From Agelaius tricolor (taxonomy: Eukaryota; Chordata; Aves; Passeriformes; Icteridae), in NCBI GenBank assembly GCA_023055355.1, contig JALJCS010000001.1:103729881-103793880 (forward strand): DNA of 64,000 nt, read 5' to 3'. Under the pieces are notes generated by a model that ran no database searches, was not told the origin of the DNA, and saw only the letters and a program-made list of their open reading frames with translations. Of this stretch, positions 12,410-24,756 are shown piece by piece (the first letter of the stretch is position 1; each line of letters starts with the position of its first letter). Position numbers and translations under genes: made by a program.

Positions 12410-12872
12410 GAGCCAAGAGTGTGTCCTTGTGGCCAAGAAGGTCACTGATATCCTGGGGTGCATTAGGAAGAGCATTGCCAGGAGGTCAGGGGAGGTGACC
12501 CTGCTCCTCCACTCTGCCCTTGTGAGGCCACACCTGGAGAGCTGTGCCCAGTTCTGGGCTCCTCAATAAAAGAGAGACTTGGAGATCCTGGAACAGGTCC
12601 AGCAGAGGGTCCAGATTGAGGGAAGGATGCCAAGCAATAGGACAAGAGGCACTGAGCAGGAAGTGATGCGCAGAAATATCCACGAGAATGTGAGGCAGAC
12701 CTTCTTAATTGTGTGGGTGACCAACCCACACAAGGAGTCTCCCTCATTGGAGATATTCAAGAACCAAAATCCTGTGCTCTAAAATGACTTTCCTTCAGCA
12801 GGAAGGTTGTATCAGATATCTCACTTTGATTCCTTCCAACCAGACCCATTCCGTGTAGCTGTGATTCTTTAA
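12410..12872 (+). mobile_element. CR1 LINE fragment, 3' end
   Basis: A 5'-truncated CR1 non-LTR retrotransposon. It begins in the C-terminal part of ORF2 (the block corresponding to GTGTGCCCTTGTGGCCAAG in intact copies) and runs through the GCCACACCTGGAGAGCTGTG and CAGTTCTGGGCTCCTC blocks. It then passes into the 3' UTR with GATTCCTTCCAACCAGA, and ends near the octamer-type tail TGTGATTCTTT. Reading frames are broken, so it is a dead copy. 5' truncation is normal for CR1, caused by incomplete reverse transcription. Confidence 0.92.
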
Positions 12873-14782
12873 ATAACAGTTGCCTGTAGCCTGGAAAGAT
12901 CTTCCTAAAATCTGTGAAAAAATGCCAGAACTTTAGGGCCCTGATTTTTAGCACAAAGTACATAGATTCCTAGCTTTTTTTGGGAAGTTTCCAAGTAACT
13001 GAAATAGTCAGAGCTTTTCAAAATCACCATATTGTTGATTTACTCTTGAATTTTTTTGATCGAATTGACAGTGATGGAGTAGAAGTTTTGTTTTTGATAA
13101 CATATTGAGATATGTGTTTTAAATTTAATTAGGGCAGCTTGCTGAAAGCTCCAGATAGTGGCTTATACACACTTCATGAAAAAAATAGAAGTAAGAAATA
13201 AGGAATAAAATAAAGCTGTGACACGTTCTCATTCCTCTGTCATGAATAATCATCATAAAAATTTTGAAAGTTAAATTAAAAACAGATAAGGATAAAACCT
13301 CACTACCCAAAAAACCCCAAAAAACAAGCAAAAAAACCCAAAAAACAAAAAAATTAAGAGAATGAAATGTCTGTCAAATAAATAATCACATGCTTTGAGA
13401 CCTTAGTGCTTACTTAGGAAATATCAAGAAACACTCCATGAGTGTATCAGATAATGTAATGAAGTTGATAATGAGAAGAAAATAAATTATATATTTCAAA
13501 AGTACACAACTATGTTTCTTCTACAAAAAAAATAATTCAAAAATCCAGGTAATAATTTTTAAAAGCTTAAAAGTTAACATTTATAATACTGACCAATATT
13601 GTACTATTAAGGACTTGTGTTTTGAAGCCTTGCCATCAGCAGTAATTTAGAGTTTCAGTACATAAAATAATGAAAATATTATCTAAATTATTTTTCCGTA
13701 TGTAATTTAAATATACATTTATAAGTGCACTTAATCCCTTCAAAATTAATGGCAGGAGTATAACTGGGTTGGTGTTTGGTACAAGAAACAGCAACCCGTG
13801 TTAAGGTTCCACAGCGGTGCTCGGGTGGGGAAAAATGAATTATCTCAGAAAAGTCTCATAAATCATCAGGTGGAGTGAGGTGCAGCTTAGATGGTTTAGA
13901 ATGGGTGTGAAGACCTGTCTGAAATTCTATGGACAAGTGTTTCTTGAAAGACTTGTCAGTGCTTGCAGAGCACTCCATCACTTATTGACAGCTCTGTGTC
14001 CTTCCTGAAAATGTGCTCTTTAGTCTATTTCTTAGACTAGGAAGTGTAAGTTTTAAGTAATTAATGAAAGGAGAAATTTCAGTACAAATTTTCTCTCCAT
14101 GAGTATTCTAAGTGTAGGAATATTTCACCAGGAAATGAAAATTTTGCTGTTATTGCTTTTCAAATGGATACTGTCCTAAGAGCTGTGTTTTGACAATTCA
14201 AGGAATAAGTTCCAGGATGATGAACTTAGAAATTAGTTGGGGAATATGTACTTCCAGAGTGTCAGTCAAGGCTGGGCATAAAATAGGATCTAAACTGTTA
14301 TGGAGAGTAACTATGAAAAAATTTAACTCTTCCCCAGACAAAAGCAGCACAATTATTCCCAAAAAAATATTTCTAAGCATACAGAGAAACCTGTGCTATT
14401 CATACTGAAACCAGAATAGCAGTAGAATCAGATTTTTTTTTTAACTAAACAGTAGTTGAGCCTAAGTTTTCAGGATTATCACTAAACACAGTGAAATGCT
14501 TTAGAAATGTGAATCCTTTGGGAAAGATTTCTCCTTTTTTGGACAGTTTTGCCCATAATCTTACTTAGCCAGCCAGATCAGTGAACAGATAGCCATCAAT
14601 ATCAGTGGTAACATTTTTAGAATTACCTTACATTCTCATCAAAGCATTTTAGAATTAGATCACATGTAGTATGGATGGAGAAAAAATCCTTAAGTGCTGC
14701 AATTTTCCATGGCATGATTTTTTTTAAGTCTTGTGTTTGCTGTACCATATTCTGCATATTCTTTTTCCATATGCACAACAAT
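12873..14782. other. AT-rich non-coding stretch
   Basis: No gene is recognised. It includes a C/A-rich tract at about 13306-13352 (CCCAAAAAACCCC-type units), the complement of the G/T-rich tracts elsewhere in the window. A patch near 13750-13925 is less AT-rich but not identifiable. Confidence 0.5.
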
Positions 14783-15408
14783 TCAGAGAATGACAAAATA
14801 TACTGAGTTTAAAAGGACCCACAAGGATCATTGAGTCTGGTTCCTGGCTCTGCACAGATCTATCCTCAAGGGTCGCACCATGAGCCTGAGGGCATTGTCC
14901 AAATATTTCTTGAACTGTCAGACTGCTGCAGTGACCACTTCCCTGGAGAGCCTGTTCCTGTGCTCAACCACCCTCTGGGTGAAGAACCTTTCTCTAAGGG
15001 AGCCTAAACCTCCCCTGACACAACTATAGGCCATTTTCTCAGGTCCTATCACTGGTGACCACAGAAAAGAGACCAGTCTCTTCCCTCTTGAGGAAGTTGC
15101 AGACTGCAATGAGGTCTCCCCTCAGTCTCCTCTTTTCCAGGCTGAACAGACCTAGTGACCTCAGCCACTCTTTAAAAATTTTTCCCTCAAGTCCCTTCAC
15201 CATTTTTGCTGCCCTCTTTTGATAGTATCCTATAGTTTAATGTCTTTTTCATGTTGTGGCACCCAAAACTGCCCCCAACACTCAAAGTGAGGCTGCCCCA
15301 GAGCAGAGCAGACCAGAGCAGGACAATCCCCTCCTTTCTGGCTGGTGATGCTGTGCCTGATGCACCCCAGGTCAGGGTTGTCCCTCCTGGTTGCCAGGGC
15401 ACACTAAT
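14783..15408 (-). mobile_element. CR1 LINE fragment, 3' end
   Basis: A minus-strand CR1 copy. Read on the plus strand it shows the reversed CR1 order: the degenerate 3' end near 14783, then CCTGTTCCTGTGCTCAACCA, AGGTCTCCCCTCAGTCTCCT and TTTTCCAGGCTGAACAG. It then passes CACTCAAAGTGAGGCTGCCC and reaches the GTTGCCAGGGCACAC block at the 5' truncation point. The coding frame is interrupted by stops and shifts. It covers the last part of ORF2 plus the 3' UTR and is inactive. Confidence 0.93.
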
Positions 15409-17387
15409 TCATCTAGGACTGCTCCTGATTCCTTTATTTACACATTCTTCCCTTTCTTTCTTTTTTTGTTGTCTTTTTATGACTTTGTGTCTCTTTTTTC
15501 TTTTCTGTATTTATCATTCCTTCTCCTTCATCCAGACAATTCTTGTGATATTTGTACAACGGTTGACACTAAATGATATACAACAGTCAAACTTCACTTG
15601 AAATTCAACACTGAATACTTCTGAGATGCGCTCTGCTCGTAATAGCTCAATGTTATCGATCAATGACAGCAAAGGACTGCGGAACTAAAGGAGATGAAGG
15701 GATGGCAGAAATCACAGAGAGCCCCAGCAGAAAGCTTCCTACAGACACATGAGACATGCAATGCCAGTGAGCACAGGTCACTACAGTGTGTATTTCTTCA
15801 ACTCACTTTGGTATGTATAAACACAAAATAACAGGTCTTACCGAACAGAAGTCTTAGAAGACATGGTGGTTTTGTCTTAGAGAGTTACATGGTGGTTAGG
15901 GTTCTAGCATTACAGTCATCTATAAGCAGAAAAAAAGGGTTTGCATATACTCTGACTATTTGTCAGAATAGTCTACGACATTTAATTTCAAAAATTATAT
16001 TGATTCTCTAGGGATAAGCATATATTATTAGAGTTTACATATTTCTGTGATTGTCTTACTTAATATATTACCACTTCAGGTAACTTTCTAGGTATTTTTT
16101 GAAACAATGTCAAATGAACTATATGCATTGAATTTCTACTAAAAAGTGTGTAATATTTTCACATGAAAAAATAGATCCCATACTGAGATTGTTCTGTCTC
16201 AGCTCATGGCATGTATTGAATTTATAACTGGTTTTTTTCTGTCAAGCTTTTTCCCAATAATGAGTATTAAAATGATTATATGAAAATAAATTGCATTACT
16301 CAGTATTGTAATGTTTTCAAAGATGACATTACATTAGTCTAACACAGGTCAATTTTCTTTGGCCCTCTAATAGCATGGATAATACCTTGCTTTGTGGGTG
16401 TTTTTGCTCTTGTTATTTCTGATTTTCTCTTTTTTCCTGGAAGAAATGTGCAACATTTCCCGGCACACATAAATAAGGTCTGTTTTTAGATTGTACTGCG
16501 GGCACCATGTCTAGGTTTACTTCAGCCGCTAAATCTAATAAACATCTACTGGGATAGTAATTTTTAAGTTCAAGTTCAATATCAAACATGTCAGCAGTGC
16601 ACTTAGCAAGAAGCAGGGCAGCAGTTTGAAGAAAATTCAGATCCAGTCACCAGTAATTTTTATCAAATTATAAACCCTTGTTAGAGTGCTGGGATTTCAT
16701 CAGCTAACATTACCAAAATAAAAGCAATCCTTCTGCAGGAGGTGATTGCTTTTCTTAGGCATAGGTAGATTAAACATCAATTCATTTACATACTTTTGAC
16801 ACACTCTCTGACACTCACATCTTCATTATCCACATTTGTAAAATGAAGCTATATTTTGCATGGTATTATCAGGAAGTTTCATGCTGATCAGAAATGGACT
16901 GGCATTCATATTTATTTTCTTATATCTACTGATGTCATTTTTCATTGAAGTTTTTTTTTTTCCTTGTAAAATAATTGCTGATGACTTCAAAAAATTATTC
17001 ATCATATTTAGAAGTGTGAAATACTGTGGTAAATTATGCATATGTAGTTTAGAGGGATTAATTTTACAGTTGGTACCAAAGGTCTGTGTATATTTGGCAG
17101 GTAGATTAAAGATACTGAAGACATTTTTCAAACAGCACTAATTATTTCTGGGCTATGATTAGAGAAAGATGTAGAAGATGTCCTATTTTAGTAAGTCAAA
17201 TCCAAAATTTAAGGCATTAAAATTTTGGTGTGTGAATGAATCCTGAAGTTACATTGATCCACTACACATCTATCAAGTTCTGAGTCAGGTAAATGGTTGG
17301 ATGTCTAAATTCAAAACAATTCCTAATGTAGTTTTCCACCTGACTTGGACTAGACCCAGAATGTATTTTCAGCAGTCACATTATGAC
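15409..17387. other. Non-coding stretch with a possible MIR-like relic
   Basis: No gene is recognised. At about 16798-16862 the sequence ACTCTCTGACACTCACATC through TTTGTAAAATGAAG resembles the CTCTGTGCCTCAGTTTCC and CTGTAAAATGGGGAT segment of MIR/tRNA-SINE type repeats. This is a weak match over about 60 bases. The remainder is AT-rich with nothing recognised. Confidence 0.4.
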
Positions 17388-17795
17388 CTGGCTGGAGTCT
17401 TCTGGCTGGAGAACCTTTCCAATAAGGAGGGACTGAGAGAGCTAGAACGGCTTATCCTGGAAAAGAGAAGGTTTAGGGTGATTTTAACGTATATTAATAC
17501 TTGATGGGATGGAATGAAGGATTCAGACTCTTGTCAGCAATGCCCATTGACAAAACAAAGGACAAAGGGCAAAGATTAAAACCCAGGAAATTCTATCCAA
17601 ATACAAGAAATAACTTTTTACTTTGAGGGTAGTAAAACACTCTCATGGGTTTCCCAGAGAGGTTGTGGAGTCTCCATCCTTGGAGATTTTCAAAACTCAA
17701 TGGAACTCCAAGGCTTCTAATTAAGAAGGATAACGGGGCGGGGCTGCTTGATTTCAAGATGTTCTTTCCTACCTCAAACATGCTGTGACACACCC
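17388..17795 (+). mobile_element. CR1 LINE fragment, 3' end (older copy)
   Basis: A strongly diverged plus-strand CR1 tail. Recognisable blocks are GGCTGGAG...CTTTCCAATAAGGA, GGACTGAGAGAGCTAGAAC, CCTGGAAAAGAGAAGG and ACTTTTTACTTTGAGGGT. These are followed by CCCAGAGAGGTTGTGGAGTC, TCCATCCTTGGAGATTTTCA and a degenerate TTTCCTACCTCAAACATGCT near the 3' end. The order matches the C-terminal ORF2 to 3' UTR part of CR1. Divergence is higher than in the 47284-48243 copy, which suggests an older insertion. Confidence 0.88.
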
Positions 17796-18701
17796 ACACA
17801 TCCCAGGAGACAGTATACCCAATAGGCTATATCTAACTAAAATGTGAAAGACCTCTGTGCAAAATAGTCACATTTGACTTGCCTGGAACTGTGGACATGC
17901 ATGACCCAGCTCTGTTTCTTGCTCCTGAGGTATATATTAAAGCTGTGTTTACAAAATATTCCAGACTGGATCTTCCAATTTATTCTTTTATCTATCCTTC
18001 CCCCGAAGCTCTTCTGTGTGTTTCAGGGTCCATAATCTGCATATCTAAAGCAATGGAAAAATAAAGATTATCCATTACCTACTCATTTTAGATGTAAACT
18101 CAAAGGAGAAAAATACTTAATAGACCTCAGAAAATAATTTTAAATTCTCTATATCTTAGAATTTCCTCTTAAGTAGTTTAATTTTCCACTGATGATATCA
18201 ATATATAATAATGCACCAAACATCTGTAATATTGCTTAAAAAATTGTAAGCTTTCTATCTACAGTGACTGTACATCACCACCACCACTTTTATATTTTCA
18301 TGTTCAGCTTGCAAAAGTTTCAAGATATGTCTCAGTACTGAGGCTTTGAATTGTCTGTGAAAGATATTTGCTATCACTAGTCATTACATTAATGTAATAT
18401 GACTTAGCTATTGGGAATCAATTACTTAATTAAGAAAGATTTGAGACATCTTGTCCTGTAATCATGACAGCTCTGCTTAGTGTCTTTTCTTCCAGTCTTG
18501 ACAGGGCTAGAGACTGTGACATAGGTTATCATTTGCTTAGGTGACATGAAAAACATTTCTGCCTAGCTCTTTTTATTTGTTGTCATTTGCTTCAAGTACC
18601 TAACTAAACTTAGCAATCTTCTCCCATAAACAGAATTTAAGTATGCCTATGCTCTCCAGTAAATTGACTGGAAGAAAAAAACCACTAAAAAACATATGGC
18701 A
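17796..18701. other. AT-rich non-coding stretch
   Basis: No gene, RNA or repeat is recognised in this stretch between two CR1 fragments. Confidence 0.55.
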
Positions 18702-18908
18702 GAAGCTCAGAATGACTGAAGTAGGAAAGGACCTCAGGAGATAATTTATCCATGCTGAAGCTGGATAAAACTAGTGCTGGTTGCCCAAGATCTTGTCCAG
18801 CTCATTTTGACTGTCTCCAAGGACTCCACATCCTCTCCAGACAAACTGCTACAGTGTCTGATTGTGCTGAAAAAAGCTGTTTTCCTTACAAAATGGATCT
18901 CAAAGAGC
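18702..18908 (-). mobile_element. CR1 LINE fragment, short 3' end
   Basis: About 200 bases of minus-strand CR1. Blocks visible on the plus strand are CAGAATGACTGAAGTAGGAA, AGGACCTCAGGAGATAAT, GGTTGCCCAAGATCTTGTCC and GACTGTCTCCAAGGACTCC. They end at the block for CAAACTGCTACAGTGTCTGA plus a few dozen bases. Similarity stops abruptly where the G/T-rich tract starts. I could not pick it up again on the far side, so the copy is truncated rather than interrupted. Confidence 0.85.
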
Positions 18909-18972
18909 AGTTTGGGTTGGGGTTTTTTTGGTTTTTTGGTTTTTGGGTTTTTGTTGTTTGGTTTTTTTGTTA
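18909..18972. repeat. G/T-rich low-complexity tract
   Basis: The plus strand is almost only G and T, in GGTTTTTTGG and GGGTTTTTG units, directly abutting the truncated end of a CR1 copy. It is one of several tracts of this kind in the window (see also 33088-33140, 44648-44816, 46980-47107 and, as the complement, 61158-61360). Confidence 0.9.
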
Positions 18973-21900
18973 ATATCTTTGTATTTCTATTTCTATTTCC
19001 ACTTACAGAAATATGCAGCTGCGTCTTCCCTACAACTCTGAAATAAAATTTCCTCACTGTCCAATGATGCTATATCTTCAAAATCTGTCCTAAACTAAAT
19101 GAGGACCAAAATTTTTTTATGTTCAGAGTCCTGAAACCAAATCCAGCTTCTTACAGAATGAATGATATTTCCTGTTGCAAATCAAATTTAATAAAGTTAT
19201 TATGAAGTTATGAAGCAGCACTTTTGTGCTGCCCTTGAAGCTTTCAGGTAATTTTCAGATGTGTCCGCCTCCTTGATGCAAATCTATGTAATTTCTGATG
19301 AGTTCATATTATTTTTTCATATCTTTTTCTTTGTTCTCAGGAGTTACCAAGGCTAAGCTGTGGGTAAACTGCGCTGGTTACAGCTTCAGTAATCTGTCTT
19401 GGTCTATTCCTGTCAGCTTGATAAGTCAAAGTCATTTCAGTCCTTTGCATATCCTTTGGTTAAAGTTACCAGTCTATTATTTTAAAGTCTTTAGGGAAAA
19501 AAAAAAAAAAAAGTAACACATTTTAGCCTGCAAAAGACAGATTTTTCACAGGGATTTGTTTTTTAGCTTTCTTCATGCTTTCTTAAAACTAATTTTTCTA
19601 TGACTGATGTTTCCGAATTGCCTCTCTAGTAGTTCATGCAGCATGTTTCTTTTCTGCTGCTCTGCCAAGGAGCAGAGTTTTGACTTTTTAAAATATTCAA
19701 GGATAAGAATAATCTCCTCTAGCTGTAGAAGTCTACATCAAGAGTAAGTAAACTGTACTCTAGATGTACTCCATTGATAACAAACCTGGCATCAACAATA
19801 TTAAACCCATAGTATTTATGACATAACATCAGGATAAGGGTGAACAAGGTTATTCCTTAGATTTCTTCACCAGATTTCTGTTTCAGGAAGATAAAATGGG
19901 CTCATGTAGATTTTTCACAAGAGCCTCAGCAAAAATACTTATAAGAATTTTAGATTGTAAGTCTTAACACCTGAGACAATAACATTTTTGTGGTGTCCTG
20001 AAATTTATGCTACAGAACTAAAACTACAATGGTGCCAGTTTGCCAAAAAAAGGAAATGTGAAATTCAAAAAAGAGAAGAATGCCATTTTTATTACAAGTT
20101 ATTTATTTAACAATGCAATATTTTCTTCCTGTCAGGCACTACTAAATATATAATATAAAACTTCTGGAAAGGGAAGCAGCAGGCAGATTTTGCTGGTTTT
20201 GTCAAAATAAAATATTTTCTTATCTTTCCTAGTCCAGAAATTTTTTTCACACAACCCCTGTGAGACCCAGATGTAAATATTAGCATAGATAGAAACTGTC
20301 TGCAGCAAGGAAATATCTAAGTGTTTTCAATAGATCTAAAAGGACTTTTGTGTTTGTTAGTTAAATGTTTGCCTCTGTGTTGAGCTGTACTAGGTAAGGA
20401 AAGAAATCCTTATAAAATACATTATAAAGTATAAAAGAGCTTTCTCAGCATTACCTATTGAAAAATATATTGCATGAAATTTTTCCAGCACTGCATCCTT
20501 AATCCCTGTTGCAGAAAGTTTGTCTTAATTCAGTTTCTCTTCATTAAATGATCTTATATACAAAGGTATCGAGCAGTAGTCCTGGACACCCTGAGAGATT
20601 CTGCAAGGGAGAAAGGGAGTAACAAATATCAAATAATATAGCAAAATTGATATGGGAGAGACCAAGAAATATTTATAAGCAGAAATGTCTTTAAACTGTC
20701 ATGTCCTTACTGAGTAAAATAACAGAGTGACTGTGCAGTCAGTGTATTTTGGATGTCAGCAGACCTATGTTTCAAATTGAATAGGCTACCCATTTTCAAA
20801 GCTGAGGGACTCACTGTGAAAGTAATTTAAATAATACAATTCTTTTGTATTTTGACCACAGTTACATTTACTTAAATAATATAATCAGGCAATGTGCAAA
20901 GAAGGTTGTCCCATGTCTTTTGAAACTTCAAAGATAAAATCATGCTCCAATAATGTCTATATTTATAAAGAAATAATTTTAATTGCTTTTAGATATTTTG
21001 GAAAAACTTCTAAGCCTAATATCACTGTATTTAGATAGAAAGAAACGAGAAATTTCAGAGGTATTGAATTCAACATTGTAATATTGGAGGTTGGGCTTCA
21101 TTTGTAATCTCAAGCTTCAAGCTAAAGTTTCTCTACTGGATATGTTTTGCAGCAAATGGAGAGGGAGCAACTGACCTCCAGAGGGTGATTAATCTTTAAC
21201 AAACCAGAAACTGACCTTAGATACTGCCCTTTTTATTCCAGAGAATGTGAATCTGCTATGTTGTCCATTATTAAACTCTGTCCCTATATAAGAAAAAATA
21301 GTAATATAACTTTCATATAGTAGAACCATGGATGACTTAATTGATCCAAGAGAAGCATCAGAGATTTTTGGAGGAAAATTTCAAGCAGTTTTCCCACTCT
21401 ATTGAAGGAAATGGATATTTAACTGCAAAATCATTCTTACAGAATATTTCCTGCTGTTATACAATAAAACCCTCTCATTATCCTACCTGCTTAGAAGTCA
21501 ATACATTGTTTAATTTTCAAGAAAATTCTCTATAAAATAAAATGCAGTTGATATAAGAGTTCTATTCATTTTAATTTTTTATTTTCATTCCTTTAAGAGT
21601 ACTTCAAATTAATAGCTTCAGATCTTACACTTCTACACTAGGTATCTGTATATCATAAGGGAGGGGAAAGAAGGAAAAACAGATAGAAGATACCTCTAGA
21701 AACAAAAAGAAAATAGGAAAAAAAAAAGAAAGAAACATTGCTATCCAAAATTTCCAATCTCTCAACCTTTGAATAAAAGCCTGTCCTGTATAGAACTAAA
21801 CCATGGGCTCAGCTTTGATGTCTATGAGGGTAGAAGGTTCACTGAGTTTTGTGTGATTTATATAAGAGTATAAGGATAAGTTCTGAAAAGAAACCTGAAA

Positions 21901-24664
21901 CATCTCAGACTTCTCATTTTGATCAAAAATCTGATTTCAAACAGTCTAGTGCATGCTTTCTTCCTGTAACAAATATGGGATAAGTAGGATAAAAAACAAA
22001 CCTAAACTTCAGAGTTCTCAATCAGGAATCCAGAAATTCAATTCATATTAAGGAATTAGCACTTCTCACCCCTCCTTCATTTAAAGTAAGAGAAACGAAT
22101 GTAAACATTGAATTAAGGAAAAGGCATTCTTAATAAACTTCAATATATTGAAGCTTGTGAATTAAATATAATCATTGATTAAAAATATAAAATAGGTCAG
22201 GAAAAATAATTAACCGGAGAAGATAAATTGATGCCTAGTATTTTTCCTACATGAGATGAGCTTTTCATTTAATAAAAAATATTTACTTGAATAGGATTTC
22301 CAAACAACAATAAGTAATACTTTTGTTTGTTTTAAATAACACACAGGTGAGAATATTATCATGTATAGAATGATACCTCAAATTATGTTGTGGGGTTTTT
22401 TTAAATTATATTGCATTTCAATATATTGGGATCCCAAATAGGAGTTATTGCTGTCTTTGTGATATATTAAATCTTTAAATTTAAATCACTTTAGTCTGTG
22501 GTGTGCTAAGTAGAAATAAAAATCTTCATCTCTTGTGACTTGGACCACACATCTGCCACCATGTGCTTGTATAGATGGTGACATGCAAAGGGAAATTATC
22601 CATATCCAAAGTAGATTATAAAAGAGAATAAAGAAACTGTAACCTCTTTTTGCAACTCCATATCCCAATAATTGTGAAACTCGAGGTGTTATGCTATAAA
22701 CTGGCACAAGTCAGCAGAAAATGGTTTCTCTATAGCTGTGGTAAGGCTGGAAAAGGATACGTCTCAAAACACAACTCTAGGAATTAGTGAAACTTACTGC
22801 CCTCAAAATCATGATCGTTTTCCTGAAACCTTTTATCAAAGACTACTTCTGAAATTTATATTGTTAGTAATATACTTTGAATATTAAGAATATGTGTTCC
22901 CTGTAACTGAATCTCATCTAGAATATTTGCAATAAGGTGAAGTAATCATTCATCAGGTGTCTAAAACAAAGTATACCTTAAAAAATTAAGAAGTCTAGAC
23001 AAGCAGGATAAGGCTCATATTATATGCCAAGTGTATATTAAACTTTTGGTAGAGTTACTGTTATACAAATATTAAAATTATGATCCTGAGTATGTAAATA
23101 TTTTCTCAATTTATAACTTGCCCTGTATAGTCCTGGATGATTATTCTGTAACCTCAGCAAGCTAAACAGTTCATGCATGAAAGCAGAAATTAGAAAAAAC
23201 AAAAGTCTTCATTCAGTGAAGACATTTTGCAAAACATTTATTAAGATGAGACCCTAATGTTATAGACTTAGGGGCTTGGTCATTAAATATTTTTTGAAAT
23301 TCTATTCCTTTGCTTGAATCAAAGTCTCTTAACAAATGCGCAAGTAGTTGCAATGGTTACTTTATCAACCATAAACAGCTTTGCCTGTTTTTTGATCCTG
23401 TTGCACCTCTGTTATGAAGAGCAGTATTCAACACAGGAAGGATGGGTTTCAGCCAGAGAGTGAAATACCTAGGCTGTAGGATCTGTAGACATACCTTGCA
23501 TGTCTACAGCTGCCCATGCAGGATTTAGTTGCTTAAACAGAGGCATCTAACAATGTTTGAAACATCCCCATGTAACCCACCTGCTCTCTAGCTCTTGTTA
23601 CAGAAGGCATGGATTGCCTGCAGTTGTTGTGATATAACTGCCAGCCCTGATTATTCCCTCAAAATATATATATATATGATATTCACAAGGTCATTAAAAT
23701 GGTACTAGATGCATAAGTTTTAATAACTGAACACTATTCTAGCTGTTGGTACTTGAAGAAAACCTAGTTGATAACATCAGCAGAGTAATTCAGCTCAGCT
23801 GAATGTAAACATCTAAAGATGTGATTCAGTTATCCATAAACCTTTACTGTCTTTTGAGATGAACCTGCAGAAGATAGGTGCCTTTCAAGAGGGACAGCTA
23901 GAGGCCAACCACAGTATCATAAGACATCTAAAACTACCCAACTGGTTTTAGGTAATTGAATTTCCGATTATAGGGTTATCTATGAAGACTTTCAAAATCC
24001 TGGAACAATAACTGCCAAAATATCAACCAATATTACAATGATGTCACAAGAAAGACCTCCCATTAGAGTCTCCCTGAATTTTGTTTCACTCTGCTACAAA
24101 GAACAAAATGAATTATGTTTTCCCTACTAAAGCAACATTAGCCTTTATACTTTCAGAGTTTTTGGTCAAAATATATCATCGCTAGTGAACAGAAGTTTAA
24201 TTTAAAATCCAAGTAAAAAAGAGAAACATGAAATAATATGGTTCTACTCCTACTCTCAAAAACACAGAATAATGATCTGTGTTGCAAAACACATTGCTTA
24301 ATATTGTTCTGCAACATTTGTGGATTCTTGGAAGATGCATGCTATTAAGGTATCATTCCTGTACTGCAAAGATTTTTAGCCTGCACTCATGTTTTATTTT
24401 GAACATTTAAACATTACACAGGTTTTATGTTTGCTTTTCAATTGATCCTAGTAAGCTTCACGACAAAGCAGCTAAATAGTTAAGAGTTTGCTTACTGGAA
24501 CAATTCAGTTGCAATTTTAATGGGATTGTGCAAATTGACAGCCTTTCCTGCAAGCAATATAACTCTGGAATGTAGTCCATCTTTGACATAGTAACACAAA
24601 CATCATGATGAGCTGAAGTATGATTATACTGCAGAAGGAGTGTGCAAAACATACTGTTATGTAC
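18973..24664. other. Long AT-rich non-coding stretch
   Basis: No gene is recognised across 5.7 kb. Open frames are at most about 90 codons and have no known domains. Small items are an A16 run at 19497-19512 and an (AT)n run near 23659-23677. A 73-codon minus frame (22486-22707) lies in a slightly distinct patch but is not identifiable. Confidence 0.5.
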
Positions 24665-24756
24665 AGCTGTGTGCTTCAGCCAGTGTAAATCAGTGAAGCC
24701 AATTTAAGTTAGTGGATCCCTACCAATCTACATTAGCTAAAACCCTGGCCCTGCAT
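24665..24756. repeat. Ancient palindromic short repeat relic
   Basis: The blocks CCAGTGTAAATCAGTGAAG, CCAATTTAAGTTAGTGGA, CAATCTACATTAGCTAAA and CCCTGGCCCTGC follow in order. They resemble an old sauropsid short repeat in which CCAGTGTAAATCAG and its near complement TTTACACTGG-type arm flank a segment of the AGTCAATGGAGT type, ending in TCTGGCCC. I do not recall a reliable family name. Divergence is high. Confidence 0.5.
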
